Notes under the pieces: model-generated
The model's input: the letters and a program-made list of their open reading frames with translations, nothing else
What the model was told of the DNA's origin: nothing
Database searches by the model: none
Shown here: one piece after another, positions 34,888 to 47,036 of the stretch
Position numbering within the stretch: position 1 is the stretch's first letter
Layout: the number at the start of each line of letters is the position of its first letter
Made by a program: the position numbers and the translations under genes
Origin: Polytrichum commune
Taxonomy: Eukaryota > Streptophyta > Polytrichopsida > Polytrichales > Polytrichaceae
Direction of reading: 5' to 3'
Length of the DNA: 64,000 bases
Assembly: GCA_950295325.1 (NCBI GenBank)
Contig: OX485803.1
Coordinates: 31,000,001 to 31,064,000 of the forward strand

Positions 34888-37416
34888 TTACAGCTGAAAC
34901 TCTTGCTGCTTCGAGAGGTGAGTTTCAACTGAGATCCAAAATTCAGTTATCCATCATCACATCACCTGCTAACTGAAACATTCGGATTCATTCTCCGAAA
35001 GAATGATGCAAGTGGTGTTTGAAGATTACGAGTCCCCGTCCAATTCAGGCGCAATCCTCATGGATCCCTCTTGAGAGATTCTTCAGAATGCATTGCTACA
35101 AGACCACTACAAAGTTTAAATTGCCTTTAAGCATCCAAAGCTGCATACCAGAAAGAATGCCAATGCCCTTGTGTTCCCGCCATCGTCTGAAAGAAAACCC
35201 CGAGACTTCCACAAATCACTACCAATCACTCTCTTCTGCTCTTTGTTCGCACAGAAACATAATAACGAAATGGTTCAGTCGTCACGTCACAGCAAAACTC
35301 TGCGTAGATTGGAACCTGGACACAGCACACGAGAGCAACATACGTAGATGACCGCAGTCCCGCAGCAGCGATCGGACCACTACGCACATAAGTAGGTCAA
35401 ATTTCACAAGCTCGACATTGCAAACAAAAGCAACCTATGCAGATGAGATGAACCGCAGTGCGCAACTAGAGAATCCTCCAGCAACATTCCACGGCAGAAG
35501 CCATCATCCATTCACAACAGCGGAAATCGTCTTACTGTGGTTCCCCAATCACGGTGATGAAACCCTAAGATTTCCACACTGTCAGTCAGTTACCAGCAAT
35601 TGAGTTCGCCTTCGAGCTCTTCGTTTCCAGGAGCTTTGCGAAGGGCGGGAAATTTGAATGAATCTGGAGTGGGCCGGTGAAATGGCGGGTCACCCCTCAA
35701 TTGTACCTATTAAGGGACTGTTACACACCATGGACCATGAAGTCGGCCCAAGGCCCTCTAAAATCTGTGATTGGCTGTTGAACTCGTCCCAAGATCACTT
35801 TGGTTTACAGTAAGGAAAAATATCAAAGTGACCATGGAGTTCGAGGTCCCCAAAAGGCCTACAATATTCACTAGCATGATCAATGGATTCTGCGGTGGGA
35901 GAGGCACAAGAGGTGTTCTAGTAGAAAAAAGCAAGGGCTCATGACAGAGAAATGATGTTATAATATTTTTTAAGGAAATGTTTTTGGGGAAGAGAAGATG
36001 AAGACAGGAGAATGATCAAACTTGACTATAAAGGAGTTGATAATATTCAGATATGTAGTCCAATCTCTTTTAAAACACGTGTTTTTATAGTGTTCGTTAT
36101 TTATTCTCCCCAATCACATATTAGTCAAATATAGAGGTCTAATTGAAATTTTTTAAATAAAAATTATATTAAATGTGATATTTAGTGTCATAGGGCATTT
36201 TCACTAACAACATCTCGAATCATAGTAGAAAACTATGCCAAAAAGAACCGCAACCGGAAATCAGTTGCAATTATTTTAGCCAGCCCATTTGCAATCGCTA
36301 AACAATTATCCAAAAAGGAGAACACTCACTAGTTGATTGGGGCAAGTAAGGTATGCAAGCCATGCTCGGATGTTTTTTTGTTTTTTTGGTTTGCCACGAA
36401 ATCCACCAACGTGCCCTCGACATCCACATCACAACAATGCCTTCAAAATTGACCACAACTTAAAATTTGATAATACTTGTGAGCCTTAAAATTGCCCCCA
36501 ACGGCAATTTAGCTCACAATTGAGATGTTTTAGCAAAATCATTAGATTAGTAATAAGAAAATTTAGCAAAAAATCATTTAGATTACGGTAGGTTGGCTAG
36601 GGGTATTTTACCCTTGGGGTAAAACTCTTAAGCAAGTATAAATTAGAAACCGAAGGGATAAAAGGGAAATGTCCTTTACCCGAATCAGAAGTGTGAAAGT
36701 AGTGAGCTAGTAAGTAGGTAGATCAAGTTAGGAACAACTAATTCAAACAAGCAAAAGTCAAGTGGCGGAAAATAATAATAATAATAATAATTTCGGAAGC
36801 GGCCAAGAAAAGAAAGAAAATGATAACTACGAGTGTAAGGGATCTTGCCAACTAGGGTAAGGGAACCATGTTGTCACCCTTGCCAACCAAAAATGAAGTT
36901 CAAACGGAAATGGAAAAAAATTTCTAAGGGCTTGAGCAAGTGGAGTGCGAAGTGACATCCCTCTCTCCCTTTCGCCACCGAGCGTTTGGTTATCACCGTT
37001 CAAGGAACGGGATCCCTCGGTGAATGAAAAGGAGAAGGGGCCCAATCATTTATTTGAAGGATGATAAAAACTCTCTCTTCTCATTTCAATCATATCTCCG
37101 ATTTTTTATTTTAGCACGGCGAAACCCTCTAGAATTTTAGTTAGAAGGAGAAAACATTCTCATTCATTCAATATAAGCATAAGTTATAATTCTTATAGTT
37201 AGAACTCTTGAGAGAAGGTAGTGTATTTTTTAACACACCCCTAAATAGTTGTGTCACTTTCAATCGAGTGTATTGGACACAAAAATTATAATTTAACCTT
37301 CAGATTTTGAGCGAATCTAGCCTTTTATGTTAACTTTCGAAAAAACCTAAGTTTGTTAGAATAAAAGTTAGGGAGCAAAAATTATAAATGTTTTAATGAA
37401 GGTGTCTCAACTATCT
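34888..37416. other. FANCJ upstream region and unassigned spacer
   Basis: The FANCJ promoter should lie just right of 34888. Plus-strand ORFs at 35019-35351 and 35418-35603 have no recognisable motif. A lone palindrome of the CTACACTAAATAT family is at 36165-36190. An (AAT)n run is at 36770-36791. The rest up to 37416 shows no coding signal. Confidence 0.5.
36165..36190. repeat. Lone palindromic terminus of the TTTAGTGT family
   Basis: TATATTAAATGTGATATTTA followed by GTGTCA matches the left-end type of the elements at 22872 and 41007. No partner end was found nearby, so this is a truncated or solo end. Confidence 0.6.
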
Positions 37417-38212
37417 CACTAGTGGAGTCTTTGTATCGTAGTGACATGAAAGATGTCGCTGCTTACACTACATTTTACCAAAGCATTGCCAATTATAAGT
37501 AACAACTAGGTGTCACTACAAGCGTCACTATGGTAATGTCAATATTTCAGGGTTTTTGTGACATCTAACCTGTCACTACTGTGGATATCCCTTTTCATAG
37601 TAAACCCGAGTATCCCGCCTTACAATTGGGTGTGAGATTTGACAAATACTACTACCTGACATACCTAAGGAACGTGCCACAGTAAATTGCGCAACATGAT
37701 TTATTTGCGACGAACTGTAATTTTGAGAATTTACTTTAGTCGCCAGTTTTAAACTTTTCTTTGTACTTTAGGGATCTCAAGTACCATCCACACTATGCCA
37801 GCTGGTGGGTTATTACAGGTGAAACAAAATCGTCTGTGGATGGATTTAGGGTTTGGCAAATGGTAGAAAAAAATGGTCCGAGATGACCCTAAACTACCGG
37901 ATGAACGTGGAGAGGTACCCAAATCTCAAGGAAGAGGTTGGTGGTTCAGGGTTTAGGCTGTGAAATCTTCTCTCTACCTGACGGATAACATGGCGTTGGC
38001 ATGTAGGCCTTCTGTCTCAAGAAAAAAAATAACAAATGGTAGAAAAATAACTTCTCATGTCATTCATCCACTTAGATTTCATGATGTCAGAAATTCATAG
38101 TGCATGAGGCGACTGTGTTCATGAGCTAGCTCATGCATGATCTTTTATTCATCTCAGACATACACCGTGTGCACTTCATCCAAAAATAAATATACACAAT
38201 TTAGGCTTCCAT

Positions 38213-40633
38213 CTAACACAAATCTTCACTTTCCCCTGCTCTATCGGAATTACCATCAATAGCAAGCTCGCTCCTATCACTACTCTTGGAACTTCCTCCT
38301 TCGACCGCAACTGCAATTCTGTCCCCCGTACAAAGGTTGTCGCCTTCTATATTTGTTTTGTTCATCAGAGATTTCAATAATGCGTTCCAGCCTTGAGATT
38401 TTGCCTGGTCCATCTCATCAGGCAACATGTGCCTTCCGAAGCGCTCAAACTGCGCACATCCAATGTGAATCAAAGGTTTAATTACCAAATTCTTCTATCT
38501 AGTCACTGCAAACATTAACACATAAACAAGTTCGCATCTGGCTACTTGGGCTCATTCATGGGAGCTTGTATTTCTTGCACCACATCACATTCAAAGGACC
38601 ATTTATTAACATGATACATTAAGCGTACACTGCAGTTGTCATTCACCACGGAGACTACGCCAGGTTATTAACACCCTCTGCAATACCTAGACCATACATA
38701 ACCAAGTCTCTTCTAACTTTCAATGAACCCACATGATCCCTGAGCCAAAGTCGAGTTTCATGATCCCCTGAGCCAAATTCTTTCTTTCGAGTTTTTTTTG
38801 TCCAAGCTGCTTTTTATAGCCCATCAGAAACTACATGCATTCCCTGGGAGGCATCACAACAATACGCACTGGCACAAAACCGTACAGAAACCAATCCCCA
38901 CAATTTCTCACATGAAAAAATCCAATTACATAAGTTGGTGAGTGTGGTTACAAACTTCGTGCAAGTGCCCTTCACCCCGCGTGTGCCTAAGTGGTGGAAA
39001 GCTTTTTTTTCCAACCTCGCTTTCAAAGCGTTCTTTGCTCTCAAGAACGTTGCGTCCTCGTGTTTGAGAGCCTCTTGAGCAATCAAAGAGTCCCACGATG
39101 CCAATGTGCAAGCCACTGGTTTTTTTGCTTTCCCTCCATCTTCTCTGATTAAAGACCTTGCCCACAACCTCTTCCTCCTCATCAGTTTTGAAATGGCTTT
39201 CATGATAGTTGTGTCATTCCACCCGCCACCAAATTTGGACTCTAATTTCCTAACAAAAGAACTCTTTAATCTCTTATCTTGCTCGGACCACTTCAAGTGC
39301 CATGGGAAGTACCTCGGAGCATATGAATACGCGTAATGCCTCATTGCTTTCCATAACTCCCCAATGGGCTCGCCTGTGTTGTTGATCCTCACCTCCACTG
39401 TTATTTCTTTTTGTTTTTTCCCTGATTTTTTATTTGTGTTGTCATTGCAGCTCTTTAACAGGAAACTATCCCTGCCTAATTTCTTTGAAACCCCCCTCAA
39501 AGCCCCATCCCTTACCTGCAATTCGGAACTCCCACCTTCTGCAGCTGCCACTACTTTCTTGTGTAAGACTCTCCGTCATTTAGGTTGTGGACTTTGAACT
39601 TCGTCATCTGCTGAATCTTTTTCATGGTCACTGCTGCCTCCTTCTTCGGAAGGTTGTGTCCACCTTGCCTTCCCTAGCAATGACCGCTTGTTCTCACTCC
39701 GGCCCAAGTGATGCATTCCTAAGGCCCTTGCCCCCACAGCCAAGGCTTGATTACGCCCTTCACTTCCTACACGGAACATTTCATCCTCCCCTTCAAACCA
39801 ATCACTTTGGGCCTCCCTGTCTACATGCGCCTTCAAACCGAACCTCCCTGCAGGTAGAAGAATAGTACCATTGTCTCCACCCGCGACATGCAAAGACTTC
39901 TCTGCAATTGCTGCAATCACCTCCCTAAGGGCCGGTTCACACTATGCCCAAGTCGAGAGGAGAAGCGTCACTTTTCTAGACCAAACTATGTCGAGAGGAG
40001 AAGCCTTTGGGTTGAAAAAGTATATTAAAATAATCCACGGCTAAAAATGTTCGGCCTCTCGACGGAAGTTTGGGTCGAGCATTTTGCTCGACCCAAACTT
40101 GGCTCGAGAGGCCGAACTCTTCCCGCCATATTTTTCTAAAAGTGTTGCCACCTAGGCTCTTTTGGAGGCGACGTCCTTTGGACTTCGGCCTCTAGTGTGA
40201 AGGCCGAGAGGACGAACTTTGGACATTTATGCATTTTCATTGGTCGAAACGCTTCTCCTCTCGAAGTTTGGCCATAGTGTGAACCAGCCCTAATTACTGA
40301 CTCCAACCTACATGTATCAAGTGCACGAACAACACCTACTTCATTTACAACCTCACTTACAATTCTCCCAATTAATCCCACATTATCCCTCTCATCCAAC
40401 CTTGCATCTCTTTCCTTCTGGACAGTCACAAGTGGATCATTACCTCCTCCCTAGTTATCATCTACAGTGCCCATGTATGTTGGCATTACAAACCCCAATC
40501 CCGCCGCCTGCATCGAACGCAGTTGTTCAATTGAACCGGGTGCATGACTTGCCTCCCCTGCCCACAACTCTTCCTCCCCATCATAGCTTCGTGGATTCAA
40601 GTGGGCCATTAGTATACCACTCTTTGAGTGCAC
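38213..40633 (-). pseudogene. Plant transposase-like accessory gene (En/Spm type)
   Basis: The main frame (39551-38814, 245 aa) has NNTGEPIGELWKAMRHYAYS, PWHLKW, KSSFVRKLESKFGG and KAISKLMRRKRL. This arrangement (G.P.G..., a Trp, a basic helix, then F...) is that of plant Ptta/En/Spm transposase-24-like proteins carried by CACTA elements. Upstream frames (40633-40451, then 40429-39576 after a TAG) encode an acidic/Gly-rich N-terminus and are interrupted by the MITE at 39929-40290. 38488-38213 may be a last exon. The MITE and the stops show it is broken. Confidence 0.55.
39929..40290. mobile_element. 362-bp Harbinger-like hairpin MITE
   Basis: TIRs are GGGCCGGTTCACACTATG and, inverted at the right end, GGGCTGGTTCACACTATG (17 of 18 match). 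TAA is duplicated on both sides (39926-39928 and 40291-40293), the PIF/Harbinger target preference. The centre (about 40047-40118) folds into a stem of about 33 bp around GGTCGAGCA TTT TGCTCGACC. It interrupts the minus-strand transposase-like gene between two codons of one frame. Confidence 0.85.
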
Positions 40634-40775
40634 AAAAATTTATGAACAGGATGGCGCAACCTGCAAGTGTACGCCCTCAACTCACACTCTTCTCCACCCC
40701 CAGAAGCTGCTCTTCCTGACCCTCACAATCGCACCCCAACTCTCGCAAGAAAGGATTAGCCGCGAAAAATGAGTT

Positions 40776-40830
40776 TGCTTAGTGACGTTATTGCCGTCAC
40801 TATCAACCAATTTGTCACTACACACAAAAG
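40776..40830. repeat. TAGTGAC inverted-repeat cluster
   Basis: TAGTGACG - TTATTGC - CGTCACTA forms an inverted repeat and is followed by GTCACTACACACAAAAG. The latter 17-mer recurs in the same orientation at about 51599. It lies at the 5' side of the minus-strand transposase-like gene, which suggests transposase-binding promoter sites. Confidence 0.6.
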
Positions 40831-41006
40831 CCTCATGGTTTGTCTCCTCCCCTTGCCTCCTCAACTTCCATTATCTTAACTTTATTATATTCTCACAAAT
40901 ATAATAAAATATACCCGGGTTCCAAGTGTATCACTCCCTCTCTATACATAGCACTGCAATTAACTGAAATTATGGGACTCTTGTTTTAGTTTGGCCTAGG
41001 TTATCA

Positions 41007-41892
41007 CTACACTAAATCTTGTGTTTAGAGTCATATGTTATTTTATGTCACGGGGGTAACTTTTCTACTGCCATTTCGTATGAATAAGTATACATGTATT
41101 GTCATGGATGATTGAAATTTGGATGAAATCCTTGCCAATTATTGAAACGAAAGTTTATTATATTGGCTTTGTCTATAGGACAGAGACTATGCATCAACTT
41201 CTTCGTTTCAAGAGCAAATTTCCTAACCACTTTGTGTTCACACTTGGACGTTACTTGTTATTGTTATTTTTGGTCCACTTTATTGAATGTGGATGTTAAC
41301 TATAGTTTATATATAAGTGCTCCCTAAAACGCATTGAAAGAAATCTAGTTAACTATAGTTATTTCGGCAGTTCCTGATTATTTATTTTAAAAATTTTGGG
41401 TGATAAATGAGTAGCTTCAATCCTTGACCCGTATTTGAGAAGAAGGTGCACAAAATCCAAGAAAGGTTTGGTATAGTGAATAGCCATGGATTGGCATGAG
41501 CAAAGTAATCAGCTACAATTGTTGTCTTTCATAGCAAAGGACAAAGCCTCACGGTTCTACCGTTTTCTTGTTTTACATCCTAACAATTATGTACTGAAAT
41601 GTTGTCATGGATGACTGAAATCTATGCCAATTATTGGAAAAAAAAATTATATTTTGCATCCTAACAATTGGGTGATGAAATGTTATTATAGATGATTGAA
41701 ATTTGGATGAATTTCAATTAGTAAGTGAGAGTAATTGCAACATTGTGAATCTATAATGCCCCAAACAATTTACCATGATTGACAAATCATGTTAGGGTTG
41801 CATGTAATGTTGCTAACACTACATGGGCGGGTACAATTATTATTGAGCAAGACAAATAGAATTGGTGACACTAAATACAATATTTCCAGTAC
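41007..41892. mobile_element. Palindrome-ended element, copy B
   Basis: The left end is 41007-41034 (CTACACTAAATCTTGTGTTT then AGAGTCAT) and the right end 41866-41892 (TGACACTAAATACAATATTT then CCAGTA). It shares internal blocks with copy A and repeats the motif TGTCATGGATGA(T/C)TGAAA three times (about 41098, 41601, 41689). It is about 886 bp against 344 bp for copy A, so A may be a deletion derivative. It has no coding capacity. Confidence 0.65.
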
Positions 41893-42360
41893 TTTCTAAC
41901 AACTTTCCACACATCTTCATAGTGCCTTGAAATTACTTATTTATTTATAAGCTTTTGGGAGCTTTGGTTTCGAAATCACCTTATCATCAAGTATATCTTC
42001 CGTACTTTCCAACACATAACAAATGCATAACTCCACTTCATCTTCACTATGGATATCTCAACTCCAGTTCATTGTATTCATATCTTAATAGTCCATCGCT
42101 ACATGAGTCTTTTCCATATAAAATGCCCCCTTCTTGTTTGCATCCTTCATTGCAGTCATCTGGACCAGTATCCAAATTCTTTGTGGCCTATACTTGTAAG
42201 TATAGCAATTCTGGTATCCTCATGTTGTTTGTCTTCTTCTTCTTCTTCTTCTTTTCTTTTGGGAGGGGGGGGGGGTAATGCACTTGAGTTTCTTGCAATT
42301 TCTACTAAGACAGTCCATTATCAATTCTAACATATGAAATTGCAGGATCAAACGGTAAGC

Positions 42361-43269
42361 ATGGCACCAAAAAAATGGAAGGAAGTGTATGACCCTTTGG
42401 ATTATGACCCTGAAGCAGCACCCGTCATTCTCAGCGATGACGACGAAGATGATTCTTCACGCTCACGAAAGAAGGGTAAGAAATCCATTGATATAGATAC
42501 CATGCATGCGCATGAATTCTATGAAGGCACGCGCATGGCGGACCCCCCTTCCTCGACCAAAAACAAATTTGAAAAAAATTAAATGTCCATGCAATGATTG
42601 TGCTAAGCATGTAAAGCAACCGGTATGGAGGTATCCTCATGTGGTGCAGGAGCACATCACAAAATATCGAGTGGCTACAACTGCTAAGGTCAGTTTAAAT
42701 GCATACCTTGCTATAGTTTTATGTTACTATATCACATAAAAAATTCCTTTGAATGATATGTTTCGTTGATCATATATTCATTTATGTCACCAATTATACT
42801 CTACCTTCTAATTAATGATTTGTAACTATTGCAGCCTCGAATTGCTGCTCAAACCAAAAATTTGGCAGCTAGAGTTGCCTTTGATATGGGGCTTGTTACC
42901 AAACTTGTTCAATTTGATCTTCCAAGAATAATTCCCTCTCATTCCATACAAGATATAGTAAATCTTTGAGAATTGCATGGACCTGATTGGACCAAAAAAA
43001 CGTTTGGTAGATATGCTTTATATTTAGTCGCACCACCTTCCCTCCCTCCCCCCCCCCCTCCACCTTCAAATACAACCCCTTTGATATGTCCATCTGTATC
43101 ACCGGATCCCATTTTGCCCCCAAGTCCTCCAGAAATGACCACCTTACCCTTATGTGCAATGCCTATGCCAAATTCGCTAGGTAGTCCTAGAGCGCACTTG
43201 CGACGAGTATGTGCTAGACCGCCAAGAAGAAGAAGAACTCCGGTCCCTACTAGGGACCGGAGTGAATAA
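42361..43269 (+). pseudogene. CACTA transposase N-terminus: acidic segment, zinc domain, Pro-rich linker
   Basis: Translation from ATG 42361 gives an acidic segment (APVILSDDDEDDSS). After a one-base shift at a seven-A run (about 42574) comes IKCPCNDCAKHV...VVQEHITKYR, the CPC..C...H pattern of the transposase-associated domain that begins TNP2 proteins. An intron (about 42689-42835, GTCAGT...TTGCAG) leads to an exon with TGA at 42967, a proline run and an Arg-rich end (PPRRRRTPVPTRDR) that stops at 43267-43269. A one-base shift there would join it to the SET frame. Confidence 0.65.
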
Positions 43270-43900
43270 AGTGTCTGTTCGTAGGACAACCGTGGCCGTA
43301 CCCATACCGTGGCCAATTACTTATTGTAGGCCTAAACTTGGTCTAGAAAAAAACCTTTCGAGTATGTTGAAATTTTTTGACCCATCATATTGGGGCGCCT
43401 TGAAACCAACTATTCCAATTCCTTTCAACTCAAAATTTATTTTTTGGGGTAGAAACTATATTGTTAAAACTGCAACCAACCCTTCTATGGGTAGAGGATT
43501 ATTTGCAGCTGAAGACATAATCGTACCTGAACATGGCTACGTACCTTTGTTTCCATATTTTGGGCCTTACTATTCATTTATTGAGTGGCATCGACTTTCA
43601 GAGGCCATTCCGCAAATGACAATTTGGGGGTTAGAAATCAATTTCTTCGAAGTTGGTGTCAAGAAATTGAAACCTCAAAGGTTGACCTATTGTGACGGGG
43701 ACCCTGACATTTATGGGAATGTTGTTGGTTTCATAAATTCCACATTTGATGAACCCATGGACCCCAATGTCAAGTGGGAGGAAAATCATGATGGGTATCC
43801 CGGTTTACATACTACAATACATGACTTTGTTTTAACTATAGCCGTTAAAACAATACATGCTGGAGAAGAATTATTCGCTCACTATTTGTTTGCAAAATAA
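43211..43900 (+). CDS. SET-domain protein inside the CACTA region
   Basis: The uninterrupted 229-aa frame carries the SET lysine-methyltransferase pattern. NPSMGRGLFAAEDI is the SET-N block (GxG type, about residues 91-104). FPYFGPYY follows. YGNVVGFINSTFDEPMDPN stands at the GN.xRFIN(H)S..PN cofactor/knot position (about 169-187), with the His replaced by Ser. IHAGEELFAHY is the GEEL..(D)Y block with the catalytic Tyr (about 215-225). No pre-SET or post-SET zinc clusters are seen. It lies between the transposase-associated domain and the TNP2 core on the same strand, so it may be a domain of the transposon protein or a captured gene. Unlike its neighbours it has no stops. Its start is uncertain: ATG 43211 overlaps the preceding frame. 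Confidence 0.7.
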   Translation: MLDRQEEEELRSLLGTGVNKVSVRRTTVAVPIPWPITYCRPKLGLEKNLSSMLKFFDPSYWGALKPTIPIPFNSKFIFWGRNYIVKTATNPSMGRGLFAAEDIIVPEHGYVPLFPYFGPYYSFIEWHRLSEAIPQMTIWGLEINFFEVGVKKLKPQRLTYCDGDPDIYGNVVGFINSTFDEPMDPNVKWEENHDGYPGLHTTIHDFVLTIAVKTIHAGEELFAHYLFAK

Positions 43901-46203
43901 ATAAAGATTACTCTCAAACCATCGAACATAGTAACAACATTTCTTGAGTCTTCTTGTGAACATTTTATATAATAATTTCCTTCCATGTCTTAAATTCATT
44001 TAATTCAACACATTCCCTAACTAGTGCATGTATGTTGTATGCAAATGTTTCAATTGACATTACCTTGGTACAACTCAGAAATGTATTAATCTTGTAAATT
44101 GAATGTAATTTACAAATTCCATTTGCATCCAATCTCTTTAAATGTTCATTTTGTATCCTTATTTCTTTTACATGATCTATAGAATAGATTTTTAGAGCAA
44201 TTTCATAATATCCCTATATCTCTTGTTATCGAATTATATACTTTGCTTGTTGCATATATTTTGGGTATGAGGGACGTCTCCTTTATTGTGTAACAATGAA
44301 AATCATATGATGACAATCCAGTATTGTGTCACTAGAACCATACCAAATTTATCAATACAAAATAGTTGTGCGTTGTTTAGGCTATACTATTTAAATACTT
44401 CTAATACCACTTTTCCTGGTTTGTTATATTTATTTATTTCTATGGGCCCATCTTTGAGTAGACTTCCAATATAGTATGGATGCATGGAAGATATGTGTAT
44501 CAAAAGTGAAATATTTTTTATTTGATTCTATAATGTCACCAAAATAATCATACTCCTATTCTTCAATGCACCTAGTTTGTAATTAAACGTCACTTATTGA
44601 ATCTATAATAAACGCAAGTTCTATTAAGGTCCCATTATCAATATTACATTCTGTTTCCTACAGTTGATTTTAATCATGTTGTACATATGTACATGAATTT
44701 GTTTTATTTTTACTTAATTGTCATTCAAATATGTCGAAAATGAGATTTCCTAATTACCGCAGTCGCATTGTTACAGGAACCCGTTTTTCATACGATGGAG
44801 GTCACCAATTTACATGAAGCAACTAGGAATTTCCCTTGTTCTACGGATCCCTCAACCAATGCGGAACTTACCCCCACACCTGAACGATCATAGACTCCTC
44901 AAGGATTCGAACACGAAACCATAGTCGATTAAGAGTTGTTGGAAAGTCAACTCATCAACGAATTTTTCCCTGAACACACTCGTAAGAAGACATTCAATGC
45001 CACCGTAGGGGACCATAAGGGTATTTGGGAGGAAATGTTTCGAATGGCAAACACGCCTATCATGAAAAATGCGGACATAAATGTGTTGGCTGCCATAATC
45101 TTCATTTTCAATATGCAAATACGCTATAATATTTCCGACATTGGTATTTCAGCGTACTTCCGATTCATGGGTGCATTTGCCATCCCCCCCAATGAAAGGG
45201 GCAAATTTCCCACTAATAGGGAAGAGGCAGTGAAAACCTTGAAAACTGTGGGGTTGGAGATGAAGACAATACATGCCTGCAGGGATGATTGCATTTTGTA
45301 TTATGGGCCCCATGAAAAATTGGATACATGCCCCACTTGCAAAAAACCACGCTACCGAGATGACAAAATTGGAAACGATATTCCTGTGAAGGTAAAACAT
45401 TCTTCATATGTCACTTGCATATGTACTTACACATTACAAGATATTTGTCATTGCCATAAGGAATTCCTATGTATTATGTTGCACATTTCTATATGTTTAT
45501 TGAATATTTTATTTTAGTTTTATTAAATGTTCGTTTCAATGTTCTTGTAGAAAATGCACTATTTCCCTCTCATTCCAAGATTAAAGGCACATTATCGACA
45601 TCCAAAATTGACTGCTTTGATGAGGTGGCATGCAAATCATCGTAGCTCTGAAGGATATATGCGAGGGCCGTGTGATTCAAATGCTTGGAAATGGACTGAG
45701 GAGAGATTCCCTATTTTAAGGGGGAAAGATGGCCATAGACATGTGAGGTTAGGGTTGTTTCTCGATGGTGTAAATCCTTTTTCAATGAAGAATACTCAAC
45801 ACTCTACGTGGCCTATATGCGTAGTGAATTACAACATCCCACCTTACTTGGCTATTCGGAAAGGGCACATCATTTTGTGTGCGTTAGTTCCAGGTGAGAA
45901 TACCTTTTTTTTCTTTTTTCTTTTTTGGTTGGTATAGGGTGCATTGGCATATTACCATAATTAATTGTGCTTGTACCAACTACAAAAAAAATATTAAAAG
46001 CCATAAACTCCAATATTCAGGTCCATCCCAAGTGGTGAACATGGATGTCTACCTTCAACCCCTTATTGATGAGTTGCGATTGTTATGGATTGAGGGAGTG
46101 GACGTGTTTGATGCGGCAACAAAAGAAGATGAGCAAAAATATTTCAATATGCGCGCGATTCTATTATGGACAATGCATGATGGACCATGTACATATATAT
46201 AAG

Positions 46204-46590
46204 TTTAGGGTTGCACTTCCATTGTATATAAAATAATGTTCTTGTGTGGTCAATCTATTCAAGTATATGAAATATTTTTCACATTAAAAACTATTGAATA
46301 ACAATGATGATGAGTTGGGTTAATAAAATTTCAATTTATATACTCATGTGTAGGTCTAAAAGTTTGTTCACACATAGTATCGCATAATTGTGTGTATATG
46401 TAGATATATAGATATAGGTTTTTGTTGGTGATGCACTTACATTGTATATGCAAGAATTATTTTGTGCCGTCAATCTATTCTTATATTAAATATTTTCACA
46501 TTAAATATTATTGAATAACAATGATGAGGAGTTGGAGTAATGAATTTTATGTTTATATACTCATGTGTAGGTCTAACAGTTTGTTCGGGC
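46204..46590. repeat. 217-bp tandem duplication across an intron/exon edge
   Basis: CTCATGTGTAGGTCTAA at 46343 recurs at 46560. The preceding TTGAATAACAATGATGA, CACATTAAA and GTCAATCTATTC also recur 217 bp apart. The duplicated unit includes the acceptor TGTGTAG/GTCTAA, so the TNP2 pseudogene has two copies of the same splice acceptor. Only the second is followed by good coding sequence. Confidence 0.75.
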
Positions 46591-47036
46591 CTACAAACAA
46601 AAGGACATGCAACATGTCCCAATTGTGGACCTGAGCTTGATTTTCGAACAAGTCCTTTCTTGAACAAGACAATATACATTGGGTATCGAAGGTTTCTAGA
46701 CATGGATCATCCTTGGAGAACAAGGAAAAGGAAACTATTCAATGGTGAGTATGAATTGCGTGCACCACCCCAAAGGCCCGACGGAGAATTTTGGGTGCAA
46801 CAATGGCAAAAAGTTCAGAAAGAGGGACTACCTATCAAATCAGCTGGAATGAGCCGTTTGTCAGCTTTTTATCTTCTACCATATTGGAAGGTATACAAAA
46901 ATCCCCACTCCCAACCTACATAGAGAAACATATTTTTAATCAAATGTATATGAGTGAATTTATATTTTTTTTCCAAGTAAATGTTTTTATGTTCATTGAG
47001 CTATGTCAAGTAGCATCTACTTTCCCATTGCACAAC

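Noticed and set aside
35019-35603. Plus-strand ORFs next to the FANCJ start, as a divergent gene
   Set aside because: No conserved motif, two short unrelated frames, and no splice-consistent extension.
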